The notes: generated by a model not told the origin, from the letters alone. A stretch of DNA of 64,000 nucleotides from Gracilariopsis chorda (GCA_003194525.1 NBIV01000123.1:153401-217400); one strand, 5' to 3'; shown: positions 41,767 through 54,213, numbered from the stretch's first letter. Translations and numbers: made by a program.

Positions 41767-42899
41767 AGAGACCCCCACCCTTATTCTATACGCCAAATTT
41801 GTTTCCACCTCACTTGTCTTTATTTCAGTGCTTTATAGAACAGGAGGACCCAGTACCGTTGGTACGACGTTCTATCCTCATCGCTTACATAAATTTCGAA
41901 AACCTTTCAAAGAACATCTCATCTGAAACTCCCTTTACTCCTTGTCGCAGCGCAGGCCGCGCCACTCGAGCTGATTGACACCACTTGCCGCCCCAGGCCG
42001 AAGAAGTCTTAGGAGGCCGGTTTGGTTCAGTACGGTCTGCACGCGCTAGTCCTATAAGCTACGCTCTGCGTGAACAAGGATGCTTGCAGTCCACAGCAAA
42101 CAACGATGACGAGACAGTTCTCTCTCTCCCTCTCTTTCACGGGTGCCTATGTCTAATTCCTACATAGCGCAGATCGTTCCTTTTCAAAGAAGCGTTGTCT
42201 CATTAGGTAGACCAACACGTTTATGGTCATTTCCTAATAAGTTCGTCAACTGATAAACCACAACGTTCGCGAAGGGGAGGTAGGCTTCCTCTTCTGGTCG
42301 AGTTTCTCAAAAGGGCATCGCAGTAGAAAGTGTTCAACGTCGTTCAACACCCCTGGCCTGCAAGTACAGACTAGTCTCTTCTTGAGTAAAAAAGAGCCTA
42401 GCGGGCACATGCAACTCGCCTTCACGCGGTGTGCCTGACTTCTCTACGATCCTGTCGCAGAGAAGCGAAATGAGGTCGCGACCGGGTCTCCAACGGGGGG
42501 GCTAGAAGAGGTAAGACTATGGCGGAGATAGTCCGCCAGTGGCCACAAAAGTTGTTAGCTTTTCTGAGGAGAGAGAGGGTTTTCACATGAGAAACCACTA
42601 CCAACATGCCGTAATCAGGCATATTGAACCCTCAATAAAGAAGAAGAAGAAGAGCCTAACGGTTGCAAACAAGGCGTGTGCCCTACTGACAACTGATAGA
42701 GTGTCACTTCCGCTTCCCTTTGCGAAACTACTTTTGACGAGACAGTTGCTCAAGGAGACCCACTTCCCGACCAGCCTCTTTCGCCTTGACTCGGCATCTG
42801 ATGATCCGAGAAGCAAGCTTTTCCTTTTCTTTTCAGGAGCCAAGCGCTTGCCCGCTGTGAGGCCCAGCTGCATCGTCGTGATAATCCATGGTGAACACT

Positions 42900-42949
42900 G
42901 CTAGAATATGTGTTAATTCAGTGTGTGTGTGTGTGTACTCTATTCTAGC
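42900..42949. repeat. GT microsatellite flanked by a 9-bp inverted repeat
   Basis: GCTAGAATA (42900-42908) and TATTCTAGC (42941-42949) face each other across a (GT)n run. This may be chance or the terminal repeat of a tiny element. No second copy was seen. Confidence 0.6.
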
Positions 42950-43506
42950 AAGGCTAGAAGCTCTTGTACACGAACTTGGAAGACTGGGATACGGTGGTAA
43001 ACGGGCATATCCACAAAGCCGAATGGATCACAGAGTGGGTCCGTTTCAAGAAACATACTTTTCGGAGCAGAAACCTTCCTTGAAGGCCAACCTAGGTGTC
43101 GTAGTCGGACAACTAGCGCCCATGTGATGAACGAGAAGAAGAGCGGGGTGGCAATCTGGTTTAGGAATGACGGTATGGCTCGAGGACCAAGGATGAAGAC
43201 AACACACATCTTTTGGGGCGTCAAAGTTGTCGTAGCCCATATGGAACCACGATGCTAAATAGCTTTGCGGTGGATGCCTGCTGTGGTGAGGGATCACTGC
43301 AAGCTACTCACTGCAAGCTACTGGCGAGTCCCGCTAAGGGCACATGCAGTTCCGCCCGTAGAGGTGTGCCGACCTTCCGAAAAGGCTACAAAAGACTATG
43401 AAATTACGCCGGATGAGGAAGCCGGATGAGGAAGCCAAATGGATATGCGATTGGGTCTGTTAGGGGAATTTAGCCGTCGAATAGATGATTAGCCTTCTAC
43501 TTCTTC

Positions 43507-43568
43507 TAGAAAGTTAATACCGCTGCCTCGGAATTAGAGGCACGTGCCCGTAAACACACACACACATC
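43507..43568. repeat. Dispersed ~60-bp repeat ending in an AC run, copy 1
   Basis: It shares the order TAGAAA, TACCGCTGC-TCGG, ATTAG and AAACACACACACACATC with 44907-44972. Divergence is high, so it is an old repeat. Its function is unknown. Confidence 0.55.
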
Positions 43569-44906
43569 TTTTCCCTTGATGCTTCCCATTCGGAGTGAAG
43601 TGAATGAGTGACTGCAGGGCAAGGCATTGCTAAGATAACCATTCCGCCCGGAGCAGATACAGATGACGCGCTGCGTGAGATAAATCAATCTGACTAGAAA
43701 GACTCTGAAGCGTTACCACGCTATACAATACCTAACGGTGCATTCACCTCGCCTTCTTATGGTGCGCGTTTCCCTCATTCAAAGCTGCTCATACAACGCG
43801 AAATTGATTTCGATGGCCCACAAATATCCTTAGCCCAAGTCACTATCGAAGGAAAAAGGATAGTCAAACCCTAAGCCACTTCGTAAGAGGTGCTTTTCAT
43901 AAGTGCGTAATCGTTAGGAAAGAGTAATGCCATTCCGTGCCCAGCCTATTGCCTAGTGTCTGCGCCCAAGTACAACTCGAAACTTCAATGCCATACTTTA
44001 GTACACGGTTCCTAGTACACTTTTGCTTGACACAGCGATTTGTTCCTCTGAAATGTTCCGACAAGGATATTCTGTTGCATGTGCTTCATATAGTCAATGT
44101 GTCCCTGACTAATACACCATTCCGCAAAGGGGTGTCTCCTTCGGTCACTTAGACAACACCTTCGGATACAGAAACTATGAACAAGATTATCCCGATTAAT
44201 ATCAGAGCATCGCGCAAAGGGGCTTCCAGAGATTCCCCAATTCATGCGTGAATGCAACCCAGTGTACATGCAATGCTTCATCCTGGAAGCTTCATTGATC
44301 TGTGAGAATCATGGGCGTGTTTCGGGAAGTATCACAGGTTTTCTAGACCTTCTTGACAGTGTTTCCTGCACTGCGTACGATAGCCCTTGACTAATGCACC
44401 AAATTGTGCTAAAGAGCGGGAGGGATCGTTCCACAAAGCACTTCGTAGATGAAAATATCAGCTGAAAAGTAACGTAGGTTGCCCCTGCATAAGCCAACGT
44501 TCAAATGACAGTAGGCCCATCATTTCAGCTTTTTCAAGACGATCTTAGACCTGATAGAATACGAAACCCATCATGTTCTTGGAGGTTGGAGAAGGGCTTC
44601 GTGTCCGCCTTTCAAGTGCTGTGCCGATAGCTGAAGAGCCAGAGCTGTTGTTGGGCAACCAGCACACACAACTCTGACGCAGATGTTTACTGGCGATGTT
44701 TCGACCTTGCCCCCAGTATCTACGTACCCCCACAAAGGACATTTTCCTGCCCACTGGAACGCGGACCCAACATACAAAGTAGTGTTGACCTTCGACGATG
44801 TCGCCATAGAGCGGTATCACGACAGAAAGAGCTTCTCAACGCCCATTCAATAGTTAGAACATGGCCAGAGAAGCTGCCGATATATCTAGAGAGAGGCTAT
44901 TCATGT

Positions 44907-44972
44907 TAGAAAACCCCCTACCGCTGCGTCGGGATTAGGAACTCGGCCTTTATAAAACACACACACACATCG
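44907..44972. repeat. Dispersed ~60-bp repeat ending in an AC run, copy 2
   Basis: This is the second copy of the repeat at 43507-43568, with a TATAAAA just before the AC run. Confidence 0.55.
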
Positions 44973-45839
44973 GGTGCGACAATAGTCGAAGACCGGTTCA
45001 AAAGTGCAGAGTGCACACGGTGCCTTGCAGGAATAATGCTTGTCAAAAAGGTAAGAACCATTAGCTTGGTTCTCATGAACAGCCGCCCCCATTTCCCATT
45101 TGTGCTGAACTCGATTCAGTAAAGCATCGCGCTCCGTCTAGTTCACCGCAATAAACACCGTCCCTGCTCGTGGAAATGCATGTCACTCTGCATCTCTTCC
45201 AGACCAACGCAGATCTTCTCCACTGAACCGTCATGACCGCTAGGAAGGCTAGCCCCATCCCATGTGGGTTCAGTTACACAGGACCGAGGCATGTCTCGAA
45301 GGAGTTCTTCAGGCTCTTGCCGAACTACGTCCCAAAGGTACAAGGGTTAGACGACTGCTACCCTTCGCCTAACCGCTAGTAGCCCCTACGGTAGCCTCTT
45401 GACCTGTGTCTAAACGGTAGACGAACGTATGCCTACCCCGCCAATTGCAGTTTTTTCGAAGCTAAAACTTGGGCCAAACCATGAAATGTCAAGTGTCACG
45501 TGATTGCCGCGCCAAACAAGAACGCCCCGCCTGCAAGTTGGCTGGATGGAAGGGGATGAAGATGGCACTTTTTCAGTTCCATGAGCGATTGTGTTCACAT
45601 CGTTTGCGATCTTGAGGAGGCGCTCACATATCCATAGCCTCGTACTTGAGAACGGTATTAAACTTCAAACGGTTCTTTCTCATGTCACTCTCGGTCGCCC
45701 TCGGCTAACGTAAGAGGTTCACAAAACCTTGTCGTCAGTATTGCGTTTCGTGACATCGATAATCTTTGGCGCGAGCGCGATCATTCATTTTCTTCACACA
45801 GGCTCGTTGCGTTCTCTTTGAAACCAGTCGTACTTTTCA

Positions 45840-46376
45840 ATGATGGCCGAGAGGAGCTCAATAATCATCCGAGCATCCTCCGCATTTAGCGGTTTTCTAA
45901 ATCGATCCACACTAGCATATGGTGCGCACCCAGCCGTGCTTGTAACACTTGCGGCGGTAGCATCTTCAACGGCCGCTGCAGAAGAGTCCAACCCTGCAGA
46001 TACCGACCACGCTCAAGATCGGGAACGGACAGAACCCAAGAGCCTCGAGGATACCGTCGAGAAAAAACCAATCGTCCAATCGATTGGCGAACAAGTTTCC
46101 TTCGGAGCCGTGCTTGGTTTTGCGACAGGGTACTCAATACGAAAGATTGGAAAGCTCATATTACTGGTGGTTGGTACTGAGGTTGTCGTATTGCAATATA
46201 TGGCATACCGGCAATGGCTTGTGATGGATTGGCGACGTATCGGACGCGATCTCTCCCCAAAATTCAATCGTTCCATGTGGGACGGCCTGCTGAATGTTTT
46301 GCTGTACAAGATGCCGTTCAGCGCTGCGTTCAGCGGGGGACTGGCAGCTGGGCTTCGCCTGTCCTACCAAAAGTGA
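45840..46376 (+). CDS. FUN14-domain protein (FUNDC family), organelle membrane
   Basis: FUN14 proteins sit in the outer mitochondrial membrane or, in some lineages, in plastids. Animal FUNDC1 is a mitophagy receptor. The ATG at 45840 (a second follows at once) gives 178 residues. The N-terminal ~45 residues are Ser/Ala/Arg-rich and could be a targeting segment. An acidic, charged linker (about 48-75) follows. The conserved domain begins at GEQVSFGAVLGFATGYSIRK and continues with KLILLVVGTEVVVLQYMAY and the C-terminal SGGLAAGLRLSY, giving two to three membrane helices with the Gly-rich pattern of the family. No LIR motif of the animal YxxL type is evident near the N-terminus. The mitophagy role is therefore not established here. 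Confidence 0.85.
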   Translation: MMAERSSIIIRASSAFSGFLNRSTLAYGAHPAVLVTLAAVASSTAAAEESNPADTDHAQDRERTEPKSLEDTVEKKPIVQSIGEQVSFGAVLGFATGYSIRKIGKLILLVVGTEVVVLQYMAYRQWLVMDWRRIGRDLSPKFNRSMWDGLLNVLLYKMPFSAAFSGGLAAGLRLSYQK

Positions 46377-48188
46377 ATTGGATTGGGAATGTTTTCTACA
46401 TTGCAGAACTGTTCTAGTGCCATCATTTTGTTTGGGTCGAAGGCAAGGCGTTAGTGTGCCAAAGGCTAAAACTCATAGGCTCCCCTTGGCTTCCTAGGTA
46501 TGCGGATGAGATCTGTTTGCTAGGTGGCTGCACCTGGATTCAGTGACATTGATGCCTCCGTCACACTGAATGTCAGACAATCCGAACCCGTGAAAGAGCG
46601 GTGATAATCTTGACTTCTTCAGTATGTGGATGAAATGTGCATTGCCATGTTCTCTAACCCAACTTCACACTGAGTTCTACTTAGATGAGCAAATAATATT
46701 ATTTCATCCGGATCTTGGGCCTCTGCCTCATCGGAAATGAATACTTCAGTGACCGCTGAAGGCAATCTGAAGCGACTTCGGCCGAACAGTGCTTCAAACT
46801 CAACGCACACAACCCGTGCTGTACGTAAGTCGACGCTTCAATTGCATGGCGTGACCTAAGCGTACTCTTGCCCTTGCGCTTTGGGATTCGGAGCTTGCAG
46901 CTGCTAAGGAAGGCCTCTCTTCTCAAGATACGTCGTACATCTTCTGCAAATACCTTCTGTCTTAAATTCTCGTTTCATGAAAGGATACCGATGATGGCAA
47001 AAGCGTTTAGCAAGGATAAGTATCCGCTATAGCAGACAGTAGGCTACTAAAGGGGTAGTGAATCAGCAACACTCTTTCGGCCAAGGGATAATCTACACGG
47101 CGCAGCCGGCGTAGGACGTTGACTGAAAAGGAACAGCTCAGCACAAGCTCTCCAGAAAACTGACCCAGCTCAATGACCCGCATATGCACATTCTCCTGCG
47201 GCCAATCACAGCCCCCTACTGCCCGAAAAGAACAATCAAACAAAAATGGGCAACTCAAACCAGCAACAACGTACCCCTACGCGCCAAGTGTTCAGCCATC
47301 TTTGATCTTTCATCGCGTTAACTGACGCCACACCAGCCCACGGTCTTTGCCGCCGTCGATTCCCAGATCTCCGGAATGGATTGCCAGATCCCTGGCGTCG
47401 CCTTCATGCACTGATCTTGCTTCTTCTTTCACCCATTTCTCTCACCATTTTCATTCCAGCCAGATATCTACAAACCACCGTTACCTTTTCCTGTTGCCAC
47501 CGCTGTTCATGCATTTTCATTCTATGAATTTTGCATTGCTCTTTACCCAAGCTCCGTTTTTCTCTGCTTTCTGTTTCTGTGAGCTAAGAATTGGTCTTTT
47601 TGGGTCTACTGTCGTCTTAAAATCTTTCTTTCGTAAACTATAAGCTTTTCTTGCACCTGCTATCGTCCTGTGTATATCCTTCTCCTATTACGTGCTTGAT
47701 TGCCCTTTCTGCTCTCATTCAAGTATGGCGGAAAGAAAACTTCTTTTGCTGGATCTATGCAGGGCAAATGCAAGGTCTCTCGCTTACCATTCAATTCTTC
47801 GTCGTCTGTATCTTTCTCACTCACTATTTTCTGCAGCTACGTACAGAAAAGCAGCGCTCTACTCTTTTTCTTACATTGAAGCGACTGCGCGTGTTATTGT
47901 TCTCTTTCAATCCACCATTGGCTCTGTCTTTTTCACCACTGCACATATTGGCGTATGGCAACAGCGCTGCTCTACTCTTCTTTCTACTAAGATGCGTTTT
48001 CACAGCTCATTGATTGTTTCGTACCCCTCATTCCTGTCAAATTTGTTTCACATACGCTAATTGAAAAATGTTGCAATAAGAATTTACTTAGATCCAACTT
48101 CTAACAACTTGTACTCCCTTCAAATATTTTCAGCTATTCTCAAAGCCTTTCGCTGTGCTCTGTCTATATCAGCAGAAGAAGGACTCGA
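46377..48188. other. Unassigned, pyrimidine-rich stretch beside the Mutator-like element
   Basis: No gene is recognised. From about 47,340 to 48,060 the + strand is rich in T and C. Two related phrases occur (GCAGCGCTCTACTCTTTTTCTTAC near 47,852 in shortened form, and CAGCGCTGCTCTACTCTTC near 47,962). This may be the terminal region of the Mutator-like element, whose other end lies outside the window, so its inverted repeat cannot be checked. Confidence 0.45.
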
Positions 48189-50520
48189 TTATGGTTGCGA
48201 TGGTTCCTGAGATGTCTCTTTAAGCTCCGAAGATGAAAAAGACGTGCGTTTCTTCTTCAAGTTGAATCTCTCCGTATATCCTTTAATTCTGCGTTTCATT
48301 CTAACATAATCTTCATTCTGTGGTTTAATCGTCGTGTGCTTTTCAGGTCTAGAACCGGAAAGCACAACGAATTCTCTTTGCAAACCAGTAAGGCTCTCTT
48401 AGTCTGAAACTAAAGAATGCGGTTGTACCAATCCTTGAGATAATACGTCGCCGACTTTTTCCAAGATTTGGTGAACGCTCTCGACCGCATTCATAGTCTT
48501 GCTTGATGCAAATCTGTGACATTGATCAAATAGCGCGATTTCAGCTGCTCTGGTAACGTATTTCTGTACCTCAGCATCTTCCTTTTTGCACAGCATGTCA
48601 TCGAAATCAATATCAGTTTCGTTTGTAGCGGATTTGCACAGCAGCTGTTCTAACTCTTCTTTTTTATACACTCCTGCCTGCTTTCGTACTTCGCTTGTAT
48701 CTTCAACAACAGAGATACCGCGATCAGATGCTTTCCAGTAAGGATCAAAAGGTTAATGAATGGGGATGCATTCATCCAAAACGTGACTTAGATCTGGTAG
48801 TCTTAGAAGTTCTTCTGGGTATACATATGCACATCTCACAATGTTTCTATATGGAAACCCCAATTTTAGTGACATTTGACAGGTGCATGATGCAAAAAGA
48901 CTGCTTTCTGGGCCATTATCCGTTGGATTGACCGTAGTTGCGAACAAGACGACAACTGGTCTTGACTGTTGCGGCGAGATCGTGGATGAAGAGGTCGGAG
49001 GTCTTTGTTGTTGCAGTTCGAATCGCGCGACTGGGAAAATTGAGCTCCCGTGTTCTAAAACCAGTGCGGAACAGGTTTCGATGTCGTACTCGATCACAGA
49101 GGTTGAGATAACCGCAAACTTTTTCGCGCTTTCGATGCTCAGCTCTTTGAACTTAGTGAGAGAGTACGTCTTGTACTCTACTAAAAGATAGTTCAGAACT
49201 TCGTCGGGTAACGGTAGCTGGCAATCTCGTAGAGATCTAGATCTATTACTTAAAGAAGATACTGACTTTGTGCGAGCTTCCTGGAGCCTGTCCTTTCTTT
49301 TCAACGTTGGTCGACGCATCTTGTAGGGGATATGAGAGAACAGAACCTTCTTAGAGAGAATATACGCCTTATACCCGAATTTGGATGCCTTCGTGTAGCC
49401 AGTACCTTGGAAAAGGTACCTCTTAGGCACGGCTAGGTCTTTAAAAACAGCTCACGACCAAGTTCGGCTTCTTCAAGTAAAAGTATCGATACCAAACTGG
49501 AGGTCTTTCCCCGAAATGTTCAAACTACTTCCTTTGGAAAGACTCCCTGCGTCTCATAAAGTCTTGTACGGTTCGTGATCTTCGCATAGCGAACAAGTCC
49601 CTAGACATATCGTCAAACCAAGACTGGCGTTTTATATGGGCGCACCATGATGTCACGTTGCGCATCTGGTTCTGGTTAAGATGCGATTCATCGAAAGACA
49701 GAAATGACCTATCAAGCACCTGCTCCACAGCGTTGATGCATGGAATGCTTTGGTCCATCGTTATCGTTGCTGGTGGCATTGGAATGATAGACCTAAAGCA
49801 GGACAGCACCTCAACGAAGTCAGCTGTCGTTTCTCCTGAAATGAAACCCATAAAGAAAGTTAAGGTGAATCCATCGTTTGCTCTTCCATTCACAGTGAAA
49901 AGTGGATACCCAAATCCACTTGCTATGGCTTTGCAATCAACTGATACACCAGGTACAATTCAAAAACTTTCGTAGTCCTCCAACCACTCTTTCAATGACC
50001 AGCAAGCCAGCTTCAATAGTCCTGCGGAGTCACACTTAAAGAAAAATTTGTTTCTTGGATCCTTTCTATTGAGCTCAATAAGAATCTCGCTCAACTGCAT
50101 GCACTCCAAGTCCTTCGGGTCACTCACTGACCCTGCATATCCTAGTTGCTTTCGTGCAGATATGGGATTGATAGGCGTCTTGTACTTGTCTTCACGGTAC
50201 CTTATTGTGTCATCGAAAGACATGTGTAGCTTTCCCGTGATTTGAATTGCCTCGGCTCTCATTTTCCGAGCTAAATGCTTCACAGCTTCGTGTTGGGTTG
50301 ACGGGTGTGTATGCATCGCCACTGTGAAGTCAGCGACGTAGCTTCGTCCACTAGTACTATCCGAAACCGTCTTGATAGTCATCGAAAACGAGCAACGGTC
50401 TTTCTTGTCGTTGTACTTCTGGCACTTCAAAATTCCTTTTTGTAGAACTCGCTGATCTCCAGCTACTCCGTTACATTTTCTTTCCTTCTCCTTAAAACCA
50501 ACGTAGATAGAAGTTCTCAC
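48189..50520 (-). pseudogene. MULE transposase (DDE, MULE/PF10551-like) remnant
   Basis: The N-terminal part has a FLYWCH/FAR1-like zinc domain (LKCQKYNDKKDRC ... MHTHPSTQHE). A single in-frame TGA at about 49,960 is followed by the transposase core: VSVDCKAIASGFGYPLF (first Asp), GFISGETTADFVEVLSCF and PPATITMDQSIPCINAVEQVL (second Asp). A frame change near 49,430 leads to a C-terminal part with SSLFASCTCQMSLKLGFPY, a degenerate SWIM zinc finger whose last Cys and His are Tyr and Asn. More C-terminal sequence follows to 48,189 across further stops. In live MULEs this enzyme cuts and reinserts the element, giving 8-11 bp target duplications. Confidence 0.85.
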
Positions 50521-50588
50521 AAATATGTAGAATCATATACAGTCGGCAATATGTTGAACCTCCTTCAGAACACCATGGCCAGGGGAAT

Positions 50589-53342
50589 TCAAAAGGAGTG
50601 ATTGAAAAATGCAACAACCGCAGCCTTAAAGCATTCTTCTATATCATCGTTCTGATAGTAATCACCACTCTGGCTGTTGTCGTCATCCTGTTTAATATCC
50701 TCCCCGTCAGTTTCCAGAATCTCAATCTGGCCAGTAGCCCTACTATTGTCGTCCAATTCTACTATAGGGACATGAAATAAGTCGAGAGGGAGCTCCTCTT
50801 CGTCGTCAAGAAAGCGTTCTATAAGCTCAATTGGATCTTCACCACCTTCCGAACTTCTTTCTTCACCCAATTTAATACTGCGTGTGAAAAGCGACCCATC
50901 CTCTTCCAAGGGAACCTTATCTGTAGGTACTTCAGTTGCCATTGCTACAATCAACTCCAAGTTCTCCAGTGAAGTTTCCGGATACCATTATTCACGCTAC
51001 TCAAAAAGCCCAGGTGTGTCGTCTGCGGTCGATCCTTTGTCAATCTCAAAAGGCTCCTTCCCATTCGTCAAAACAGCAAAGGGATTTTTGGAGCCAGATA
51101 CGTCCTCTACAACACCTGAATTATGTCCCTGGTCCACTACGTCTCTTACAATGAGAAGATTGTCATCAATCCTTCTCACGTCTCCTACATCATGCCCGAT
51201 AGCATCTTCTCCACATTCTCCAATCCCAAGATTTATATGTACAGAGCCTTTATTGGTATTCTGGAGCGATGTCAATTGCTCAGAGTCGCGATGAAAGCGC
51301 TTCGCATGGGATAAAGGTGGTGGGTTTAATGCAAATTTAAACATCAGACCTTTGTTTGAACCTAGTTCAAGAGATTTCCCATGAGACACTCTTTCCAGTC
51401 GTTCATCATCCCAATGCAAAGGTCTTTCTGGTAATTGACACCCTCTCCTCGGCAGCAAATGTTTTTCCAACATCTTCCAATCCAGTTCAGTCATCCCTGT
51501 TACTCCATCCTTTCTCCAGTTCTTAAAGAGGGAGATAAGAGATCGCCTAATAATCTCAACTCGCTTTTCAATCTTCTTTCTGATGCTCGATAGAGGGTTG
51601 TGGTTGTGATTCAGACAATAAGATACCTCCCATTTCTTTTTATGTCTGATGAGGTTGAAAGAGATGTTCGAAGGACAATTCGAATTCATACAGCGCATCC
51701 TTCCAGTAGCAGCCCTATCGTTTCCCTTAACTCTCCTGCAAACTGTTCGAAAGTAGTGAACACCGTACATCCAACCATTCTTTGTTGCCAGTGACTGTAG
51801 GATTCCTACTAAATCGTCCACATGAGGCACTTCATTTGGCAACTGCAACTGTGGCACAGAACTGTTATCCACATTACTCAAAACTGTGCGAAGTAGGTCT
51901 TGAAGTACGGAAGAAGTTGCATTTTAGCTATCTTCAAAGTATATCTTCCGGGTTACACGCTTCATAGACACCGTGGAGAGACGTCTATTCAGCAGCTCAA
52001 TTTTCTCAAGACGAGCTTCCCTTCTCGAATGTTTCTCCTCTCTCCTTTCTATATATATTTTTTCAGGCGTCTCGGCGTAAACCTCGTCGCTGTCGACTTT
52101 GCCGTTCCCAGTGCCTGACTCACTTCTACGAGATTTCAATGTCCCGAATTCTGTAGAATTGTGCGGCTGTTCTACCATTTCTCAGCCCCCAGAAGTGCTC
52201 CCATTCGTATGTTTCGTACGCTTTGACTTTTGTGCCTTCTCTCCTTTGAATTTGGCGTCTTTATACGCCACTTCGTACCCTGGACTCAAATTTCTGTTTT
52301 GCTGGCTAGCCTGAGTCTGAATTTCTTTCATTCGCGACAAACCGCGAGCTCGAGCCTCAAACATGTGCTCTTGGTTGTGAATTCGGTACTCGCTGACCAT
52401 TGTTTCTGTCACTTTTTCAGCGCCAAAGTACTGACCTGTCATCAAAGTGTGTACCAGCCGGCTCCCTATCGACATCCAACGGTATCGCTCGGAGAGCTCA
52501 GAAATATATCCCTGTGCATAGGTTTTCTCCGGAGCACTTTCTCGATGCGAAGCAACCTCGGTAAAGAACAAGATTACGTAGCATCCACAGCTGTAACTGT
52601 CTGCTTGACGGTAGTAATTCTTGATGTCCAGTACTACATTCTTCCGGGAAACGATAGCCTCACTTTGTTCATGGAGAATGCTGTAGTCAAAGGCTTTCTC
52701 AAAATGCATCAAGACAGGCAGTGGACACTCAAAACGTAGAATATCCCCAAATTACACCGTAGGCTTCTCTATCTTGTTTCCATTAAGATCAATATATCGT
52801 GTTCCTAGTAATAAACCCCAATGTTCATTTCGCAGGTTCAAGGGAACGAGTATCGTGTGAATATCACCCGAATGCCCAGATACATTTACAGAAAACGACT
52901 TTTTCATCATTGACAAGAAAGATTGTTCTTCCTCCTGAGATAAATTATTTTGTCGCTTCGAGAACCCAGACAGCGCAACCCCTGTATCACATGGACAAAA
53001 GCATACACCGCGGTTTGGTTTCATGTCCATAATCGCGCTAGTGATGAGATCGCTGCAAAGATAAGATATCATTTTCGAGCTGTGAGCAAAAGAGACAGGA
53101 TCTATTTCTTTCTGTTCTGCATCTACTATACAGTATAAATGATGTTGAATCAACTTAAACCGAGGTATGGAAGTTGTGATTTGCAGTCCGGTGTGCCTTT
53201 CTACATTTAGATGAAAAGATCTGCAAATCTTGCTTACTCTTGTATCGACATCGCTTGTCATTAATGTGTCAAGCCCCGCTTTGGAATCCAAGTTGGAAGC
53301 TGTATCGGACGCAGAGCTGGAAGTTATAGAATAAGCATTGTG
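50589..53342 (-). pseudogene. MULE-borne Ulp1-type protease with FAR1 DNA-binding domain
   Basis: One reading frame runs through about 2.7 kb with no frameshift but several in-frame stops: TAA at 52752, TGA near 52,180, TAA at 51924, and two close stops near 50,990. The protease part has LRNEHWGLLLG (catalytic His) and QADSYSCGCYVILFF (oxyanion Gln and catalytic Cys), the C48/Ulp1 signature of SUMO-type proteases. Next comes a FAR1/WRKY-GCM1-like domain: GVHYFRTVCRR, RCMNSNCP and WEVSYCLNHNHNP (C-C...H-x-H ligands). The last ~120 residues are highly acidic. The frame opens after a TAA at about 53,343 without an ATG, so the start is missing. Every stop could derive from CAA, CAG or CGA by C to T change. 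Confidence 0.82.
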
Positions 53343-53401
53343 TTAGAATGGAATGCGGTTCTGCTTACATGTCGAGGAGAGCGTCTCAAAGTTGCTTGGT
53401 C

Positions 53402-53406
53402 AGATT
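53402..53406. repeat. Expected target-site duplication AGATT (one side)
   Basis: AGATT abuts the LTR end. If the LTR ends are right, AGATT should also directly follow the 5' LTR beyond the window. It is predicted by analogy with the exact 5-bp duplication at the solo LTR. Confidence 0.5.
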
Positions 53407-54213
53407 TGTGGTGCAATGCCCCAAAGGGGAAAAACACCGAAAGACGTCCGGGATCTTCCTCTCACAAGGTGAACCCAGTTGGGTAGAGCCCTCCCAGAGG
53501 TGTCACGGCGAAGCCGGTTTGTAAGACCAGGGACACCTGTCGCGACTCGCGCAGGGAGGTGAAGGCGAAGAATCGGTATCCGCGTGAGCGGGGCGTGATC
53601 CTCAGTAGAGGTATGTTTCCACGTAAGTGGGGGTGTGTGAGCGGATGCGCACACGAGGGCCGCGGATAGCGGGAGGTGCTACCCTAAAAAGGGGAAAGAG
53701 GAAGGACGAGTGGGTCGCGAGAGCGACGAGTAGATACGGCGATGCCGGTGGACGGGACTCCCTATACAGGGCGAAACACCAATATGATTGGAACAATTAG
53801 TACTCCCAATGATGGGTCTCCTTTAGATGTGCAAGGGGGGTGAACTTCCGTACACTACGGTGCTTCCCTCCAAGGAGGAGTTGAGAACACGCGGAGGCGG
53901 TAAAGCTCAGAACCAATTCCCCAGGTTCGGGTCCCTTGTTGGGGAAGGTTTACTGGTGCGACGGCAGTGCGCCGTCGCACTAAGTACTAGCTTCCCAGAA
54001 ATGGGTGTGAAAATAATAAATAAAATTAACTAAAATACTCCACATTCCGTGGCAACATCCACTACTGTGGCCAACCGCCAATTGACCCAAAACCGTGTCC
54101 CACGTGTCCATACCCACCGTAGTGGGGCGTAGTTCATATACACACTACACAACCGATAATATCGGGAAAGCGTTCAAGTACCCAGAATCCCTCCCTGAGG
54201 GCGTTGCACTTCA
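53407..54213 (-). repeat. 3' LTR (807 bp) of the hairpin-rich element
   Basis: It aligns over its full length with the solo LTR at 14843-15667. Ends are TGTGGTGCAA and TTGCACTTCA (+ strand), a 10-bp imperfect inverted repeat. It is packed with stem-loops. The largest is GTGCGACGGC (53956-53965) with GCCGTCGCAC (53971-53980). Others are CCCTATACAGGG, CCAATATGATTGG, CCACTACTGTGG and CCGATAATATCGG. An AT-rich stretch near 54,008-54,035 reads as a TATA-like region on the coding strand. Confidence 0.95.

Larger units (their letters stand above)
41767..45839. other. 4-kb gene-free stretch with degenerate repeats
   Basis: I found no frame with a recognisable motif. The stretch contains AC/GT microsatellites (about 42919-42936, 43553-43566, 44957-44969) and poorly conserved dispersed repeats. 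The pair at 43507-43568 and 44907-44972 is the clearest. Short phrases such as CCCTGACTAATACACC (44103) and CCTTGACTAATGCACC (44385) also recur. It looks like an old, eroded repeat field, probably transposon remains. Confidence 0.5.
48189..53406 (-). mobile_element. Mutator-like DNA transposon (MULE) with transposase and Ulp1-FAR1 genes, truncated
   Basis: Two minus-strand gene remnants lie head to tail: a Ulp1-protease/FAR1-domain gene (53.3-50.6 kb) and a MULE transposase gene (50.5-48.2 kb). Both FAR1-type zinc domains and Ulp1-type proteases are known cargo of MULEs in plants. The element is cut at 53,406 by the LTR of the 53-64 kb retrotransposon, so its 5' end should resume beyond that element. 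I found no convincing terminal inverted repeat at the 3' side. Stops in both genes show that it is inactive. Confidence 0.85.

Noticed and set aside
50589-53342. Stop-codon reassignment or readthrough in the MULE gene
   Set aside because: All three stop types occur in frame, and neighbouring host genes end normally at such codons. Decay of a dead transposon is simpler.
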